A stretch of DNA of 64,000 bases from a virus, in IMG/VR virus record IMGVR_UViG_3300033552_000001, positions 62,001 through 126,000 of that record; one strand, 5' to 3'. A program made the translations under genes and the position numbers. Numbering within the stretch: the stretch's first letter is position 1; each line of letters starts with the position of its first letter. Below are positions 1 through 11,000 of this stretch, piece by piece. The notes below the pieces were generated by a model. The model saw only the letters and a program-made list of their open reading frames with translations. It searched no databases and had not been told where the DNA came from.

Positions 1-3000
1 GTAGAGTAAAAACTATTCACAATTATGATTATAAAGGAGAGGGTACTATCTATCCAATTAAATTAATTGAATCAGTTAATGTATTAAATGTATATTATTC
101 ATTTGCCAGAACATTAGGTAATACCTCTTCAGATAAAGAAAGATGGAATAGGCTTTATGCTTTTTCTAATTTAAAAGGTAATCCAGATGCAAAAGCTTTT
201 GTTGATACTTTATTGTTTGATTTATTCCATTCACATGAAAGAATGGAAGAGCATGTAGGTAAAGAATTTCATGTAATTGTTGAAGAAATAAAGAAATTGT
301 ATGTAGCAAAAGTAGCAGGTTTTAATATATTTCCTGAAAATGGAATTACTATTTCTTCTACCAATGCAATGATTATTAATAGTATTTTAAAAGGATTTGA
401 TTTATGGAAAAGAAGTGAATATATACTAAAAGTAAACACTATATCAAGACAAACAGAATTGTTTGATGCTAATTTAGAAAGTATTAAAAATTCACAGTAT
501 AAAACTTGGGTAAATTCTTTGCAAGAAATATTTAATGTTGATGCTAAGAATAAAGATAATAAACAATATGTAGAAGTAGAACAAATAAAGTGGGAAAATC
601 CAGAAACTACTCAAAGTTTTAATGATTTGTTAAATAGACTAAAATCTTATTTTGGTAATTTAAACATTCAGTTGTCAGATGAATATTTAAAATATTCTAT
701 ATTATCTCCAATGGTAGATAGTAAAAGAGAAATTGTATTTGAAAATGACCCTGCTTTAAGATCTTTATTTACCAATTTTAAAATTCCTAATAATGCATTA
801 TTAACACCAGACACTACAGCACAAATCAATACAAGAGTTAAAAGATTTATGGTGGCAGGTGATATTAATAATGTTACAAACTTTAAGCAAGGAATGGTTA
901 GGTATTTAAAATCTATTGCTGAAGGTAATGGGTATTTTGATGAAAGGATTCCTGATAATACATTTAAAGGAGCTGATGGTAAGACAAAATATAATTACCA
1001 AAATAAAACTTATTTCCTACAAAAGATTGATGAAATATTAAAAAATCCAACCAAAGCATTAACTTATAAAACATTAATTGGAAAACAACTTAATGAAGAA
1101 ACACAACAATATGAAAATATTTATTTAAAAGAAGGATTTGAATTTATTTCTGATAATTATCTATTAAAAAAGTTTGCTAATGAATATAAAGCAGCTATTG
1201 ATGCTGGTGATATATTTTCTTTTTCAGCTAATGGACTTAGACAATCAGATAGTTATACTGATATGGCAACTATGCAAACAGTTACTACAGAATCAGATGG
1301 ACTTTCTGTTGGTGATATGTCAACCAGAGATTTTGCTATTTATTTATTATCTGCTGCTGTTACTAAAAAAGAATCTGCTGCTGCTACTACTCCTATATAT
1401 GTAGGTAATTTTGAAGCTTCTAAAACTTTTGAATTTGTAAATCTTCCCTTTATTAAAGGATTGTTTACAGGAGAAAAAGTATCAACAGTGGCAATTGATT
1501 TAGTTAAAAAAGAATTTGAAAAAGAATTTAATAGAATTGTTAGATATGCAAAAAATATTAATACTACTAAATATGATAAATATAACAGTAGTTCAATAGC
1601 TAAAATTACTTATGGAACTGATACTTTAAAAGATTTCTTTTATATTCCATTTACATTAAAAAATGGTAAAAAGCAAGTTAATTTTTCTGCTTTTAGAAGT
1701 ATGCAATTTAGTGATCATGTAGGTAATTTAATAGATGATGTACATTACAATTTATCACAAGAAGATCAAGATAAAATAAATAGTATTTTAAATGATGCAT
1801 CTTCTGATACTACTGAATTTACTACTAAGGACTTTACTTTACAAGATAACCTATTAACAAAAGCATTATTGGGTAAACCCTTTGATGTTTCTAATGAAAT
1901 TGTTGAAACTGGAATTAATAATGTATTAAATGGTACACTTGATTACATAAAAGAAGAAGGTATTATTGATAATCAGAATAATCTATTATTAGATAATAGT
2001 TATGAAAAGGCTAATACTAATTTTGAGTTTAAAGATAATGCATTACAAGGCAATATTAAAAAGATATTACTTTCTAATATGTTAAATACTATGTTCTTAA
2101 ATCAATTACTGCATGGTGATCAAGCATTATTGTATAAGAATGATATGGTGGATATGTTTAAAAGATTTAAAGGTAGAAATGCTGCTATTAACTCAATGAA
2201 TACTTCTACTATTGCCCCTGAATTAGGAATTGATAAAGTATGGGAGTCAATGGAAGTAATTGTCCATGATGAAATTAAAGGAATTTCTTCTATTGATGGT
2301 AAACCAATTGACAAAGCAGATGCTCAAAATCATACCACTGTTAATTACATGAGGTATGCTATGTATTCATTGAGTAGACTTACAAGAGATTATTCTCAAT
2401 TGTTTGATATTATAGAACAAGGTGAACCAATATCAGCTAAATTAGAAAAGAAAATCTTTGATTTATCATTGTATATTCCTGTTTTAAAAACTGTATTTGC
2501 TGATGGCTATACATTCTTTAAAAAGTCAGATTTTATGTTAACTAAACAGTTGACATCTTTGATGAATCCAATAACAAAAGAATTTGCAGAAACACAAGGA
2601 GATTTTATAAATGGTAGATGGAAACATAAAATAGGAGCTACTGTTGAAACAGTGAGGTGGTCTGATGGTAGTTATTATGAAGTAGTTCCAAGACCAGAGA
2701 AAAATACTACCAAAGAACCATTGCATGATAGAAGAAAAGCAATGGAAGGGTGGAGATTTGCTAATGATGGTTGGAGTTATTCTGGAAGAGAAATTATGTT
2801 ATCAATGCCAATTTCAGCTTCTAAAATGTTAAACCTTAATACATTAAAAGGAAGTGATTTAAAAAGTGATAAAATTGAAGGTTCAATTAGAACTATTGAT
2901 TTAAAATATTATGGATTGCAAGTTGAAAGTTCTCATCCACATGATAAAATTCCTCACTTCTCACAATACATAGAAATTGCTTTAAATGAACTTAATAAAG

Positions 3001-6000
3001 CTGGGACTACTAAATTTACCATTGACAAACAAGGATACACTGGAAGCCAACTATTAAGGCTTTACCAAGATGGATTGGTTGCAAGAGATCAAATTAAAAT
3101 TGAGGAATTATTAAATGAGTTATTTGACAAAGATAATGATGGTGTTTTTAAAGAGAAAGAATTTAGAAATAGATTTGCTAAATCATTAGAAACAAGTGGT
3201 GCTGATAAACAAACTATTGAATTAGTAACCAAAGGATATTCATTAAATCATCCTTTAATTAAAGAGAAGTTTATTGCCCAGATATTTTCACATTTTACAA
3301 AAGATGGATTGTCACAAAAGATTGCAGGTGATTCAGCTCCCCATGTAAGTAGTTATGGAATGAAATTAATTAAACAGGTGATTTCAGTTCCTTTAAATGG
3401 TAAAGAAGAAATAACATGGAGAGTTCTTGAAGTTGATAGTCAAGAATATTTTGATGCTGTAAATAGTAAAACAGAAGAACAATGGAATGAAGTAGATTTT
3501 GGAGATTTACTTTTTTACCCAGACATTGAGGGTAATAAAATTAGCAGTAGTCATGGTAAAAAAGCATTAAAAATTGCATTAACTAAAATAGGAGTTGGAG
3601 CATTTTTTATTGATGATTTAAGACATTTTAAACCAAGAATTGAAGAAGGTAAATTAACAGGATATTTTGATGAAGTAGTTCTTCCTAAATTTAATATTAA
3701 TCAAAAAGGTATTAGTAAAAAAGAGAAATATATGTTCTCTGTTAGAATACCTTCACAAGATAAACATTCTGGTGTTAATGTAGAATGGGTACACATGCTT
3801 CCTGCTTATCATGGAAGTTTAGCTGTTGTTCCAAAAGAAATTGTACAGTTGTCAGGACATGACTTTGATGTTGATAAAGCTTTTATTCATAAAGTAGATG
3901 GATATTATGAAAAAGGTATTTTTGTTCCTTATAGTAATGATTTAAAAAGTGTAATTGCTTATAATCTTGCTAATCATAGAGAATTAAAACAATACATTAA
4001 GGATAATCCAACTACAACAATACTAGAAGCATTTAAAAAATTTGGACTTCCAACAACAGAAGTTGAATTTAATTCTTATAAAAAGAAATATGGCGGATAT
4101 TCAAACAGAGGATATATCAATAATTTATTATTACAGGCACAACAACAAGCATTAGCTAATGTTGAAACAATGGATGGTAAAATAGCTGATACTCCTGCTT
4201 CACTTACTTATTTAGATACTGTATTAAAAGAATTTCCTTTGGGAACTGTTGAAACAAACATCACTCCCAAGTATTTACTATCAGATGATGGTAAAACATT
4301 TGTTGCAGGTATTAAAAAGAAATTCAATGTGCATTCAATGTTTGCTCATATAATTACTCATAGAAACACTACTACTGGTAAAAAGAATATCGGCCCTGAT
4401 GTTAACTGGAATTTATTAGATATTGTATTGAATAGACTTGATGTACAAATCAATCCTAAGAATGCTGTTATGGTTGAAATTAATGGAAAACAAGAATCAT
4501 TTGATTCTCTTCAGTTATTTTTAAATCATAAAATGGAAAATGGTGGTGAATTTTTAAGAGTATTTGATGTACTATCCACTATGATTTCTGCTGCAACTGA
4601 TGAGGCTAAAGAGCAATTAAATGCAAGATATGGACTTACTATTGATGCTTTAAATGCAATTCTTCCTTTTGTTGCTATGGGAGGAAATCTTTCTATTGGA
4701 ATTGCCTTAGTAAATCAACCAGTTATTAAAGAATTTTTAGCTTTTAAAGCCAAGAAGAATTATGCTGTTTTAACAAAAAAAGAAACTGGATATAAATATT
4801 TTAACAATGAAAAGATTATTGAAGAAATGTTTAAATCACAAGATGCTTATGAAATTATAAAAGCATCAGAACTTGTATTTTCAATAGATGATTTAGCCAA
4901 AGGACTTAGACCAAAACAATATGCTGAATCAACAAAAGAAATAAAAATGGCAATGTTAAGAGACTTTTTAAAGTTGTCAGAAATAACTGAATATGGAAAT
5001 AATGTAGTGGGAGCAATTAAGCTTAAAAAAGGACTTTCTACTGATATTTATGCTTTTAATGATACCTTAGAAAAATTGGCTAAAATACAATATGAACCAG
5101 GAAGTACAGAAGATACATCACCATTTTTTATTAAAGAAGAAATTAAAAACAATCCATTAGCAAAAGAAATCAAAGGTAAAATAGAAATAGTAGAAAGAAT
5201 TAATGAAGCTTTGCCAAAACTTCTTGCTATAAAATCTCCAATATTTGAAGCACTTAGAGCTTCTATTAAGACACAAGCAAAGGAAAATTGGAATAATGTT
5301 GAATTAAAAGAATTGGATAGTGAATTAGAATCATTTATTTACAGCCAAATGCTTTATAAATCATTAGAAGAGGCTGGAAACTATGATGCATTATTATTAA
5401 AGTATTTAAAATCAGGACTTACAGATCCTACTGATGATAATAACATTGTTAATGTATTTACAAAATTTAAAACAGCTATTGCAAATGATCCTACTTTAAA
5501 TAACAATTCTTTAATTAAGAAATTAGAATTATTAACAGAAAGTGGTACATCATTTTTAAAACTAAATCAATTAGTTAAATTAAATGATAATCAAATGACT
5601 GATTTAGCTGATGCATTTACTTTTTTAGCTAATAGACCATTTTCAATAAATGAAGGAATATCACCATTAGAATTGACAAAGGCTTTACAAGCATTGTATA
5701 TTATTAAAGATGGTATGCAATTTAAATACACAGGTATTACTAAAATATTTCCTGTTGAAGTATTTACAAGAATGTCTGAAAATATTGAAAAAGTAATAAA
5801 GAATGGTGAAGATGTAAAAGAATTATTTACTACAGCAACATTTAACGAATTTCAAAGAAGATATTTTGAATCTGTTAAACATAAAAGTAGTAGTAAAACA
5901 ATTACAATTTATGATGTTAAAGGAAAAAATGATGAGTATTTATTTGAATTAGATAAAATTACTGGTGCAAGTTTAGCTATTTATACTGAACAGAAAGGAA

Positions 6001-7115
6001 GTGGAATAACAGTTGATAAGAAAGGTAATTTACTAAGATATATTACATTAAAAATTGGTAAAGATTCTTACAGTATGAAGCTTATTTCTAATGATGGATT
6101 AACATCTGTTTACAATGAATACAAACCACTTGGTACTTCTAATAGTACTTTAATGGGACTTCCTATTGAAAATAATGTATTTGTCAGTACTGATAGAAAA
6201 GAAGTTTCTTTACCAAGTGATAGTGAAAAGCTTGTAGTTTTTGAAGGAAATATTAACTTTACAGAAATTAATAACAATCAAGATGGACAAAGAACAAAAG
6301 GACAGGATAAAATTAATCAAAGACTATTATCAGATTCAGAAAGACGAAATATTGATAGATTATCATCAATACGAAATAAGGAAATGGAAACACAAGCCTT
6401 GTCAGGGATTATTTTGTATGCTGATTCCAATAAAAAAGGAATTATATCAAAAACTAATAAAGAAGGAAACATTAAAGTGTTTAAAGTGGACAGCTCTGAG
6501 TCCTTATTATCAGTTATACAACAAAAGCTTAATGACAGGAACACCCTCAACGGAAAAATATTTGCAGAACTTAAAAGAGTGGCTGACACCAAATTGGTAG
6601 TTGATAATAACGGGCATTTTATTTATGTTACTGGAGATAATATGTATATTAATCCTAAAGCAATGTTTGAACATTTAAAAACAGAAAATGGTGAAAATTA
6701 TTTAGACACATTGTTATTTGAGGAATTAATTCATATTATTACTAATCAATTAATTACTTTTCAAGAAAAAATAAAATTAACAAAAGATCAATTAAAAAAA
6801 GACTCTGCTTTTGTCACTAAAGTTGCAAATGTTTATCCTACAAAAAATTCTTATGAAGCATATTTTGAGTATATAAGAGTAATGGTTCAACAAGAACTAA
6901 TAGGAACAACTACTTTAAAAGAAAGAATAACATGGGATGAAACTGCCATTAAAATATTTAATGAGCTTATGGAATTTATTTTTTCAGTAATTGAAACAAG
7001 AAACACTAAAAAATTAATTAAAAAACACGTTAATTATATTAATGAAATTAAGAATCAATCAAACCAAGAACAACAATCAGATACAGAATTAAAAATTTGT
7101 GAAGGTAATAAATAA
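1..7115 (+). CDS. Giant virion RNA polymerase (crAss-like, YonO/gp66 type), 5'-truncated
   Basis: The frame is open from base 3 to the TAA at 7113-7115, giving at least 2370 residues; the true start lies before the window. At 3861-3875 the protein reads SGHDFDVDKAF, which matches the DxDxD metal-binding signature of the DFDID type found in single-chain two-barrel RNA polymerases of crAss-like phages (such as phi14:2 gp66). In that group the enzyme is carried in the virion and transcribes early genes after injection. The length fits the family. Near the C-terminus (about 6711-6890) a segment reading FEELIHIITNQL resembles a zincin helix that has lost its first histidine. The next gene after a small regulator encodes another giant virion protein, as expected. 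Identification rests on the motif, size and synteny; I cannot align the rest. Confidence 0.88.
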   Translation, partial: RVKTIHNYDYKGEGTIYPIKLIESVNVLNVYYSFARTLGNTSSDKERWNRLYAFSNLKGNPDAKAFVDTLLFDLFHSHERMEEHVGKEFHVIVEEIKKLYVAKVAGFNIFPENGITISSTNAMIINSILKGFDLWKRSEYILKVNTISRQTELFDANLESIKNSQYKTWVNSLQEIFNVDAKNKDNKQYVEVEQIKWENPETTQSFNDLLNRLKSYFGNLNIQLSDEYLKYSILSPMVDSKREIVFENDPALRSLFTNFKIPNNALLTPDTTAQINTRVKRFMVAGDINNVTNFKQGMVRYLKSIAEGNGYFDERIPDNTFKGADGKTKYNYQNKTYFLQKIDEILKNPTKALTYKTLIGKQLNEETQQYENIYLKEGFEFISDNYLLKKFANEYKAAIDAGDIFSFSANGLRQSDSYTDMATMQTVTTESDGLSVGDMSTRDFAIYLLSAAVTKKESAAATTPIYVGNFEASKTFEFVNLPFIKGLFTGEKVSTVAIDLVKKEFEKEFNRIVRYAKNINTTKYDKYNSSSIAKITYGTDTLKDFFYIPFTLKNGKKQVNFSAFRSMQFSDHVGNLIDDVHYNLSQEDQDKINSILNDASSDTTEFTTKDFTLQDNLLTKALLGKPFDVSNEIVETGINNVLNGTLDYIKEEGIIDNQNNLLLDNSYEKANTNFEFKDNALQGNIKKILLSNMLNTMFLNQLLHGDQALLYKNDMVDMFKRFKGRNAAINSMNTSTIAPELGIDKVWESMEVIVHDEIKGISSIDGKPIDKADAQNHTTVNYMRYAMYSLSRLTRDYSQLFDIIEQGEPISAKLEKKIFDLSLYIPVLKTVFADGYTFFKKSDFMLTKQLTSLMNPITKEFAETQGDFINGRWKHKIGATVETVRWSDGSYYEVVPRPEKNTTKEPLHDRRKAMEGWRFANDGWSYSGREIMLSMPISASKMLNLNTLKGSDLKSDKIEGSIRTIDLKYYGLQVESSHPHDKIPHFSQYIEIALNELNKAGTTKFTIDKQGYTGSQLLRLYQDGLVARDQIKIEELLNELFDKDNDGVFKEKEFRNRFAKSLETSGADKQTIELVTKGYSLNHPLIKEKFIAQIFSHFTKDGLSQKIAGDSAPHVSSYGMKLIKQVISVPLNGKEEITWRVLEVDSQEYFDAVNSKTEEQWNEVDFGDLLFYPDIEGNKISSSHGKKALKIALTKIGVGAFFIDDLRHFKPRIEEGKLTGYFDEVVLPKFNINQKGISKKEKYMFSVRIPSQDKHSGVNVEWVHMLPAYHGSLAVVPKEIVQLSGHDFDVDKAFIHKVDGYYEKGIFVPYSNDLKSVIAYNLANHRELKQYIKDNPTTTILEAFKKFGLPTTEVEFNSYKKKYGGYSNRGYINNLLLQAQQQALANVETMDGKIADTPASLTYLDTVLKEFPLGTVETNITPKYLLSDDGKTFVAGIKKKFNVHSMFAHIITHRNTTTGKKNIGPDVNWNLLDIVLNRLDVQINPKNAVMVEINGKQESFDSLQLFLNHKMENGGEFLRVFDVLSTMISAATDEAKEQLNARYGLTIDALNAILPFVAMGGNLSIGIALVNQPVIKEFLAFKAKKNYAVLTKKETGYKYFNNEKIIEEMFKSQDAYEIIKASELVFSIDDLAKGLRPKQYAESTKEIKMAMLRDFLKLSEITEYGNNVVGAIKLKKGLSTDIYAFNDTLEKLAKIQYEPGSTEDTSPFFIKEEIKNNPLAKEIKGKIEIVERINEALPKLLAIKSPIFEALRASIKTQAKENWNNVELKELDSELESFIYSQMLYKSLEEAGNYDALLLKYLKSGLTDPTDDNNIVNVFTKFKTAIANDPTLNNNSLIKKLELLTESGTSFLKLNQLVKLNDNQMTDLADAFTFLANRPFSINEGISPLELTKALQALYIIKDGMQFKYTGITKIFPVEVFTRMSENIEKVIKNGEDVKELFTTATFNEFQRRYFESVKHKSSSKTITIYDVKGKNDEYLFELDKITGASLAIYTEQKGSGITVDKKGNLLRYITLKIGKDSYSMKLISNDGLTSVYNEYKPLGTSNSTLMGLPIENNVFVSTDRKEVSLPSDSEKLVVFEGNINFTEINNNQDGQRTKGQDKINQRLLSDSERRNIDRLSSIRNKEMETQALSGIILYADSNKKGIISKTNKEGNIKVFKVDSSESLLSVIQQKLNDRNTLNGKIFAELKRVADTKLVVDNNGHFIYVTGDNMYINPKAMFEHLKTENGENYLDTLLFEELIHIITNQLITFQEKIKLTKDQLKKDSAFVTKVANVYPTKNSYEAYFEYIRVMVQQELIGTTTLKERITWDETAIKIFNELMEFIFSVIETRNTKKLIKKHVNYINEIKNQSNQEQQSDTELKICEGNK

Positions 7116-7141
7116 TAATAGGTAATGTCAAAATTAATTAA

Positions 7142-7149
7142 TACCTTTG
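7142..7149 (+). promoter_or_regulatory. Promoter-like TAnnTTTG box
   Basis: TACCTTTG matches the Bacteroidota -7 consensus TAnnTTTG and lies 36 bases before the ATG of the Bro-N gene. No clear -33 TTTG was found at the usual spacing, so this is a candidate only. Confidence 0.4.
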
Positions 7150-7150
7150 T

Positions 7151-7172
7151 TGTAGTAGAATTTTCTGCTACA
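7151..7172 (+). promoter_or_regulatory. Leader hairpin before the Bro-N gene
   Basis: Two 10-base arms, TGTAGTAGAA (7151-7160) and TTCTGCTACA (7163-7172), pair fully with one G-U wobble. There is no T-run after it on the plus strand, so it is not a typical terminator. Its place directly after the promoter-like box suggests an operator or an mRNA leader structure. Confidence 0.5.
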
Positions 7173-7185
7173 AAACAAAAATATA

Positions 7186-8028
7186 ATGCAAGAATTAACA
7201 AAAAACAATCAATTAGAGGTGGACAACCAGCCGTTATTAACCTCAAAGATTTTGAAATTAGATTATGAAACTCTAATTTCTCCATTTGATGAAAGTATCA
7301 AAGTAATTAGGTTTAAAAGTTTTAAGGACAAAAATGTGAATTTATTTTCTGGCACTGAAACAGCAAAAAATTTAAATCACAGTAATTTAGCAATGGCTTT
7401 ATTAAGAAGTGAATGTATTCCTAATAAAGACTATTTTGTATTGGAAAAAAAGAATTGTCCAAAAGAAATTTGGAAAGATTTTGAAGAATTAAATTTTGTT
7501 TCTAAGTTCTCTCCAAGAACAACTATTTTATTTGAATCTGGTTATTGGAAGCTTTTAAACCATTCTGAATTACCATTAGGTTTGAAGTACAGAAATTGGG
7601 TAGCATCAGAAGTAATGCCTACTATATCAAAAACAGGAAAATATGAATTACCTAAATTTGAAATAGATACAAAATTACTATCTTCTGCAACTGAAAGATC
7701 TGTTCAACTTGAAAATAGTAAAAGTATTAATACTTATAATTTTGAATTAGACGGTACAAAGAAAGTGATTGAGTATAATTTTAAAAACTGTTTACAAGTA
7801 ACTAATAAAACTCCAAAAGAAATTAAAAAAACTTATGGTAGACCAGATAAATCAGCAAAAGAAATATTAAGAAGAACTAATCCTGAATGTGCTATGACAA
7901 TGACAATGAATGATTATTTAGTTGAAAAGTATAATTTAGAAATAGAACAATTAAAAGAAACTGATGAATTTCTAACTAAAACATTTCAATCATTAGGTAA
8001 ATTAGGAATAACATTAAAAATTCAATAA
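7186..8028 (+). CDS. Bro-N domain antirepressor-like protein
   Basis: A 280-residue protein. Residues about 45-155 show the Bro-N pattern: an N-terminal strand region, FSGTETAKNL, a central helix-turn-helix-like part, and the typical end VMPTISKTGKYELP. Bro-N proteins are DNA-binding phage regulators, often antirepressors, with a variable C-terminal part; here the C-terminal 125 residues are lysine-rich and unrecognised. The gene sits between two giant virion-protein genes, with a promoter-like box and hairpin before it and a strong terminator after it. It therefore looks like an independently expressed cassette. The target is unknown. Confidence 0.85.
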   Translation: MQELTKNNQLEVDNQPLLTSKILKLDYETLISPFDESIKVIRFKSFKDKNVNLFSGTETAKNLNHSNLAMALLRSECIPNKDYFVLEKKNCPKEIWKDFEELNFVSKFSPRTTILFESGYWKLLNHSELPLGLKYRNWVASEVMPTISKTGKYELPKFEIDTKLLSSATERSVQLENSKSINTYNFELDGTKKVIEYNFKNCLQVTNKTPKEIKKTYGRPDKSAKEILRRTNPECAMTMTMNDYLVEKYNLEIEQLKETDEFLTKTFQSLGKLGITLKIQ

Positions 8029-8035
8029 TTTTAAG

Positions 8036-8060
8036 AGCTTTTAGAAATAAAAGCTTTTTT
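8036..8060 (+). terminator. Rho-independent-type terminator after the Bro-N gene
   Basis: Arms AGCTTTTA (8036-8043) and TAAAAGCT (8048-8055) enclose a GAAA tetraloop and run into six T residues. It lies only 20 bases before the next ATG, so the following giant gene would need read-through or its own start signal. Confidence 0.8.
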
Positions 8061-8080
8061 ATTTTAAAAAAAATATAATT

Positions 8081-11000
8081 ATGGCATGCCAAATCCCTTA
8101 TCTTGATAATAAATATCAAGGAGAACAATTAAAATCATTAAGAAGTAAACATATTAAATTAGTAAAAGATATTATTTCTTCTAAATTATTTTATAGAAAG
8201 AATAATCATTTACAATTATCAAGAGATTTAACTTCTGATGTAAGAAAACAACAAGAAGCTTTTGTTGCTACAATTCCTGAATTATCAGTTGTTAAATCAG
8301 ATTTATCTTTTGATATTTTATCATTAAAAGTTGATGTTGTACAACAAACAAATGATATTCAATATCAAAAAGAGAATACAGAAAAGATTGCAAATGAAGA
8401 AGAAATAAATTATAATTATACTACCCAAGAAGTATCAAAAGATAAAAATATTGATAGGTTTTTTACTAATAATAAAACAACTGTAGAAGAAGTGTTGGGT
8501 AAAATAACTCAACCTCAATTAAGAATATTAGCTAATGCATTATTAAAACTTTTAACACCTGCTCAAAGAAAATTAGCAGTAAATCTTGTTGATAGTGGTA
8601 ATTTTAGAGGGCTTATTTCTCCAAATTCAGGAGTAATACAAATAAATAGAAATGCTAATTTTCCAAAAGGAGATGCTTCTAAAACTATTATACATGAGAT
8701 AATACATTTGATGACTATACAATACTTGTCAAGTAATAAATCAAGTGAATTGTATAAAGACTTTGATAAATTATATCAATATGCAAAAAAAATATTATTA
8801 GCACAAAATAAACCTTTTTATGGTATTACTAACATTGATGAATTTATTGCTGAAGCATTGTCTAATGGTGAATTTATTAAAGAACTTTCTTTGATGGGTT
8901 CATTAAAAGGAATTGAAAAATATGATAATTTATTTAGTGAATTTGTTGAAAAAGTATTGGAAGTAATTAAAAAAGTATTTGGTTCTAAAAATGATAATTT
9001 ATACAATCAAATATCTTCTTTGGCTTCACAAATTATTGCTTTAAATGAAGATTTATCATCACAAAGCCTTGATTCATTTGATGAAGAAAGTAGTATGTAT
9101 GATGCAGATAATGTGCCTCCAAATCAAGATGATGAAGCTGTAAATGAAAATACTGAATTTAGTAAATACCTTTCAAATGAAGAAAATGAAGCTACATTTG
9201 TTAAAATGATTAATGGTATTAAAATTAAATTTAATGACTATTTAGGACTTTTACAAGAATCAATGGTTGAATACCCATCTTCTGAAAAAGAAGTGAAATA
9301 TGCTGAATTAAATGCTTTAAGAAAAATATTAAATAATGAAACTACAAAAGATGCTATCATTGGACTTAATAATTATATTACACAATCCACTCAATGGATT
9401 GATTCTATTAGTAATGAGTATTTTAATAATGATAAAAATGTATTAGCTGATGTAAAAGCATTAGAAGCATTACCAGAAGGTGAATTTAAACAAGCTGAAA
9501 TACAAAGACTTACAAGAGTACTTAATAAAACAAAACATTTTCTTTCTTTATTCAATGATTTAGATGAATTTAAAACTGAATTAAATAGATCTGGATTTCT
9601 TCCTGATGATAAATACAATACTAAATTCTTTAATAATAGAGAATTGTTTGCAAAAGAAATGGAAGCTATTGGTGCAAAAAGTATTATTGATATTACTTAT
9701 GATGCAATTGCTAGAAGTAATTTTACTACAGAAGGTATTAAAAACCTTATATTTTTTAATCAGTATAATGGTAAATTAAATACCATTTCTTATGAAGAAG
9801 GTGAGATTTTTAGAGATAAAGTGAATGAAATGTTTAAAAGGAATGTAAACAAAACATTTACTTCTCAAATGTCAGAAGCATTAGGTAAAGCTGAAAGACT
9901 TAAAAAAGAAATTAATAATCTGCATTACACCTTAGCAACTGATTGGTTATTTCCTTTATATGACCAACAACAATCAAAATTAGCAGTTGATAGTCTAATG
10001 AGAGTATCAAAAGCAAAATTTAAGGCATTACTAAAACTTTCTGATAAAGATGAGAATACAGTTGTATCTTGGATTGAAGCTACTATACAGTCAAAAGACC
10101 CATTAGTTGCCACTGTAGCCAAGAAAATAGCTGATGGCTTAAGAGAGGTTGACTTAGAGAATTATAAGCTCTCTGTGGAGATTACCAATGAAAGAGCTGC
10201 TTCTGGATTTGATCAAATGAAACCACAAGAAGTAACCCAAGCTTACAATGAAATGACTAATTTGGTTACTCAATTGGTAGTGGATGACTTTGGTAATCCA
10301 GTTCAATTAACTGATGATGATTTAAGAGAAGGAGTTAAAATTAATACCTTGCAAGGAGAAAAAAGATATTTAACTGTACAAACAAAAGCATGGAAAACTG
10401 GGGAACATACTTCATTAGCAGATGCTTATAAAAAGTTAGTTTCTAATTTAATTTACAGAAAAAATAAAGATGAGAAGGGAGTAGAAATTCCTTCCTTGAT
10501 TAATCAATTAATGGAAGTTGCTTTTAATGATAAAAATGAATTAGATGCAACATCATTGGCTAAATTTATTACAGCTAATCAAAAAATAATGCCTGAATTA
10601 TGGGAAATGAGATTTGTATTATTTAAAACATTAAAAGATGGACTTGCTTTAGAAAATGGTAAATATTACAATTATAATCCAGCATTATTAAAAAGTTTGG
10701 CTGAATCAAAGGATAAAAAACAGCATTTAAAGAAAGTAATTGAAGGACAATTGTGGAGAGTGCTACATTTTAATAAAACATATACAGCAAAAACACAAGA
10801 TGAAGTAACAAAATTGCTTATAAATAATGGAATTACAATTGCTAATGTTAATAAACCATCTAAATACTTAGATGATAACACAGCTGTAAGTGATAACATA
10901 AATAGTTTTAAATTTAATGTAAATAAAAATCAAGCAGGTGCTTATGTATCAGTTGAAAGAGGTGGTGAAACCTTGTATTTATATAAAGATAAAAGTGGTG

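Noticed and set aside
213-215. TTG at 213 as the start of the giant polymerase gene
   Set aside because: The same frame is open back to base 3 with ordinary protein sequence, so the gene is cut by the window edge rather than starting at 213.
7116-7149. Weak inverted repeat AGGTA ... TACCT after the polymerase gene as terminator
   Set aside because: Only 5 bases pair across a long loop and no T-run follows; the T-rich bases belong to the promoter-like box.
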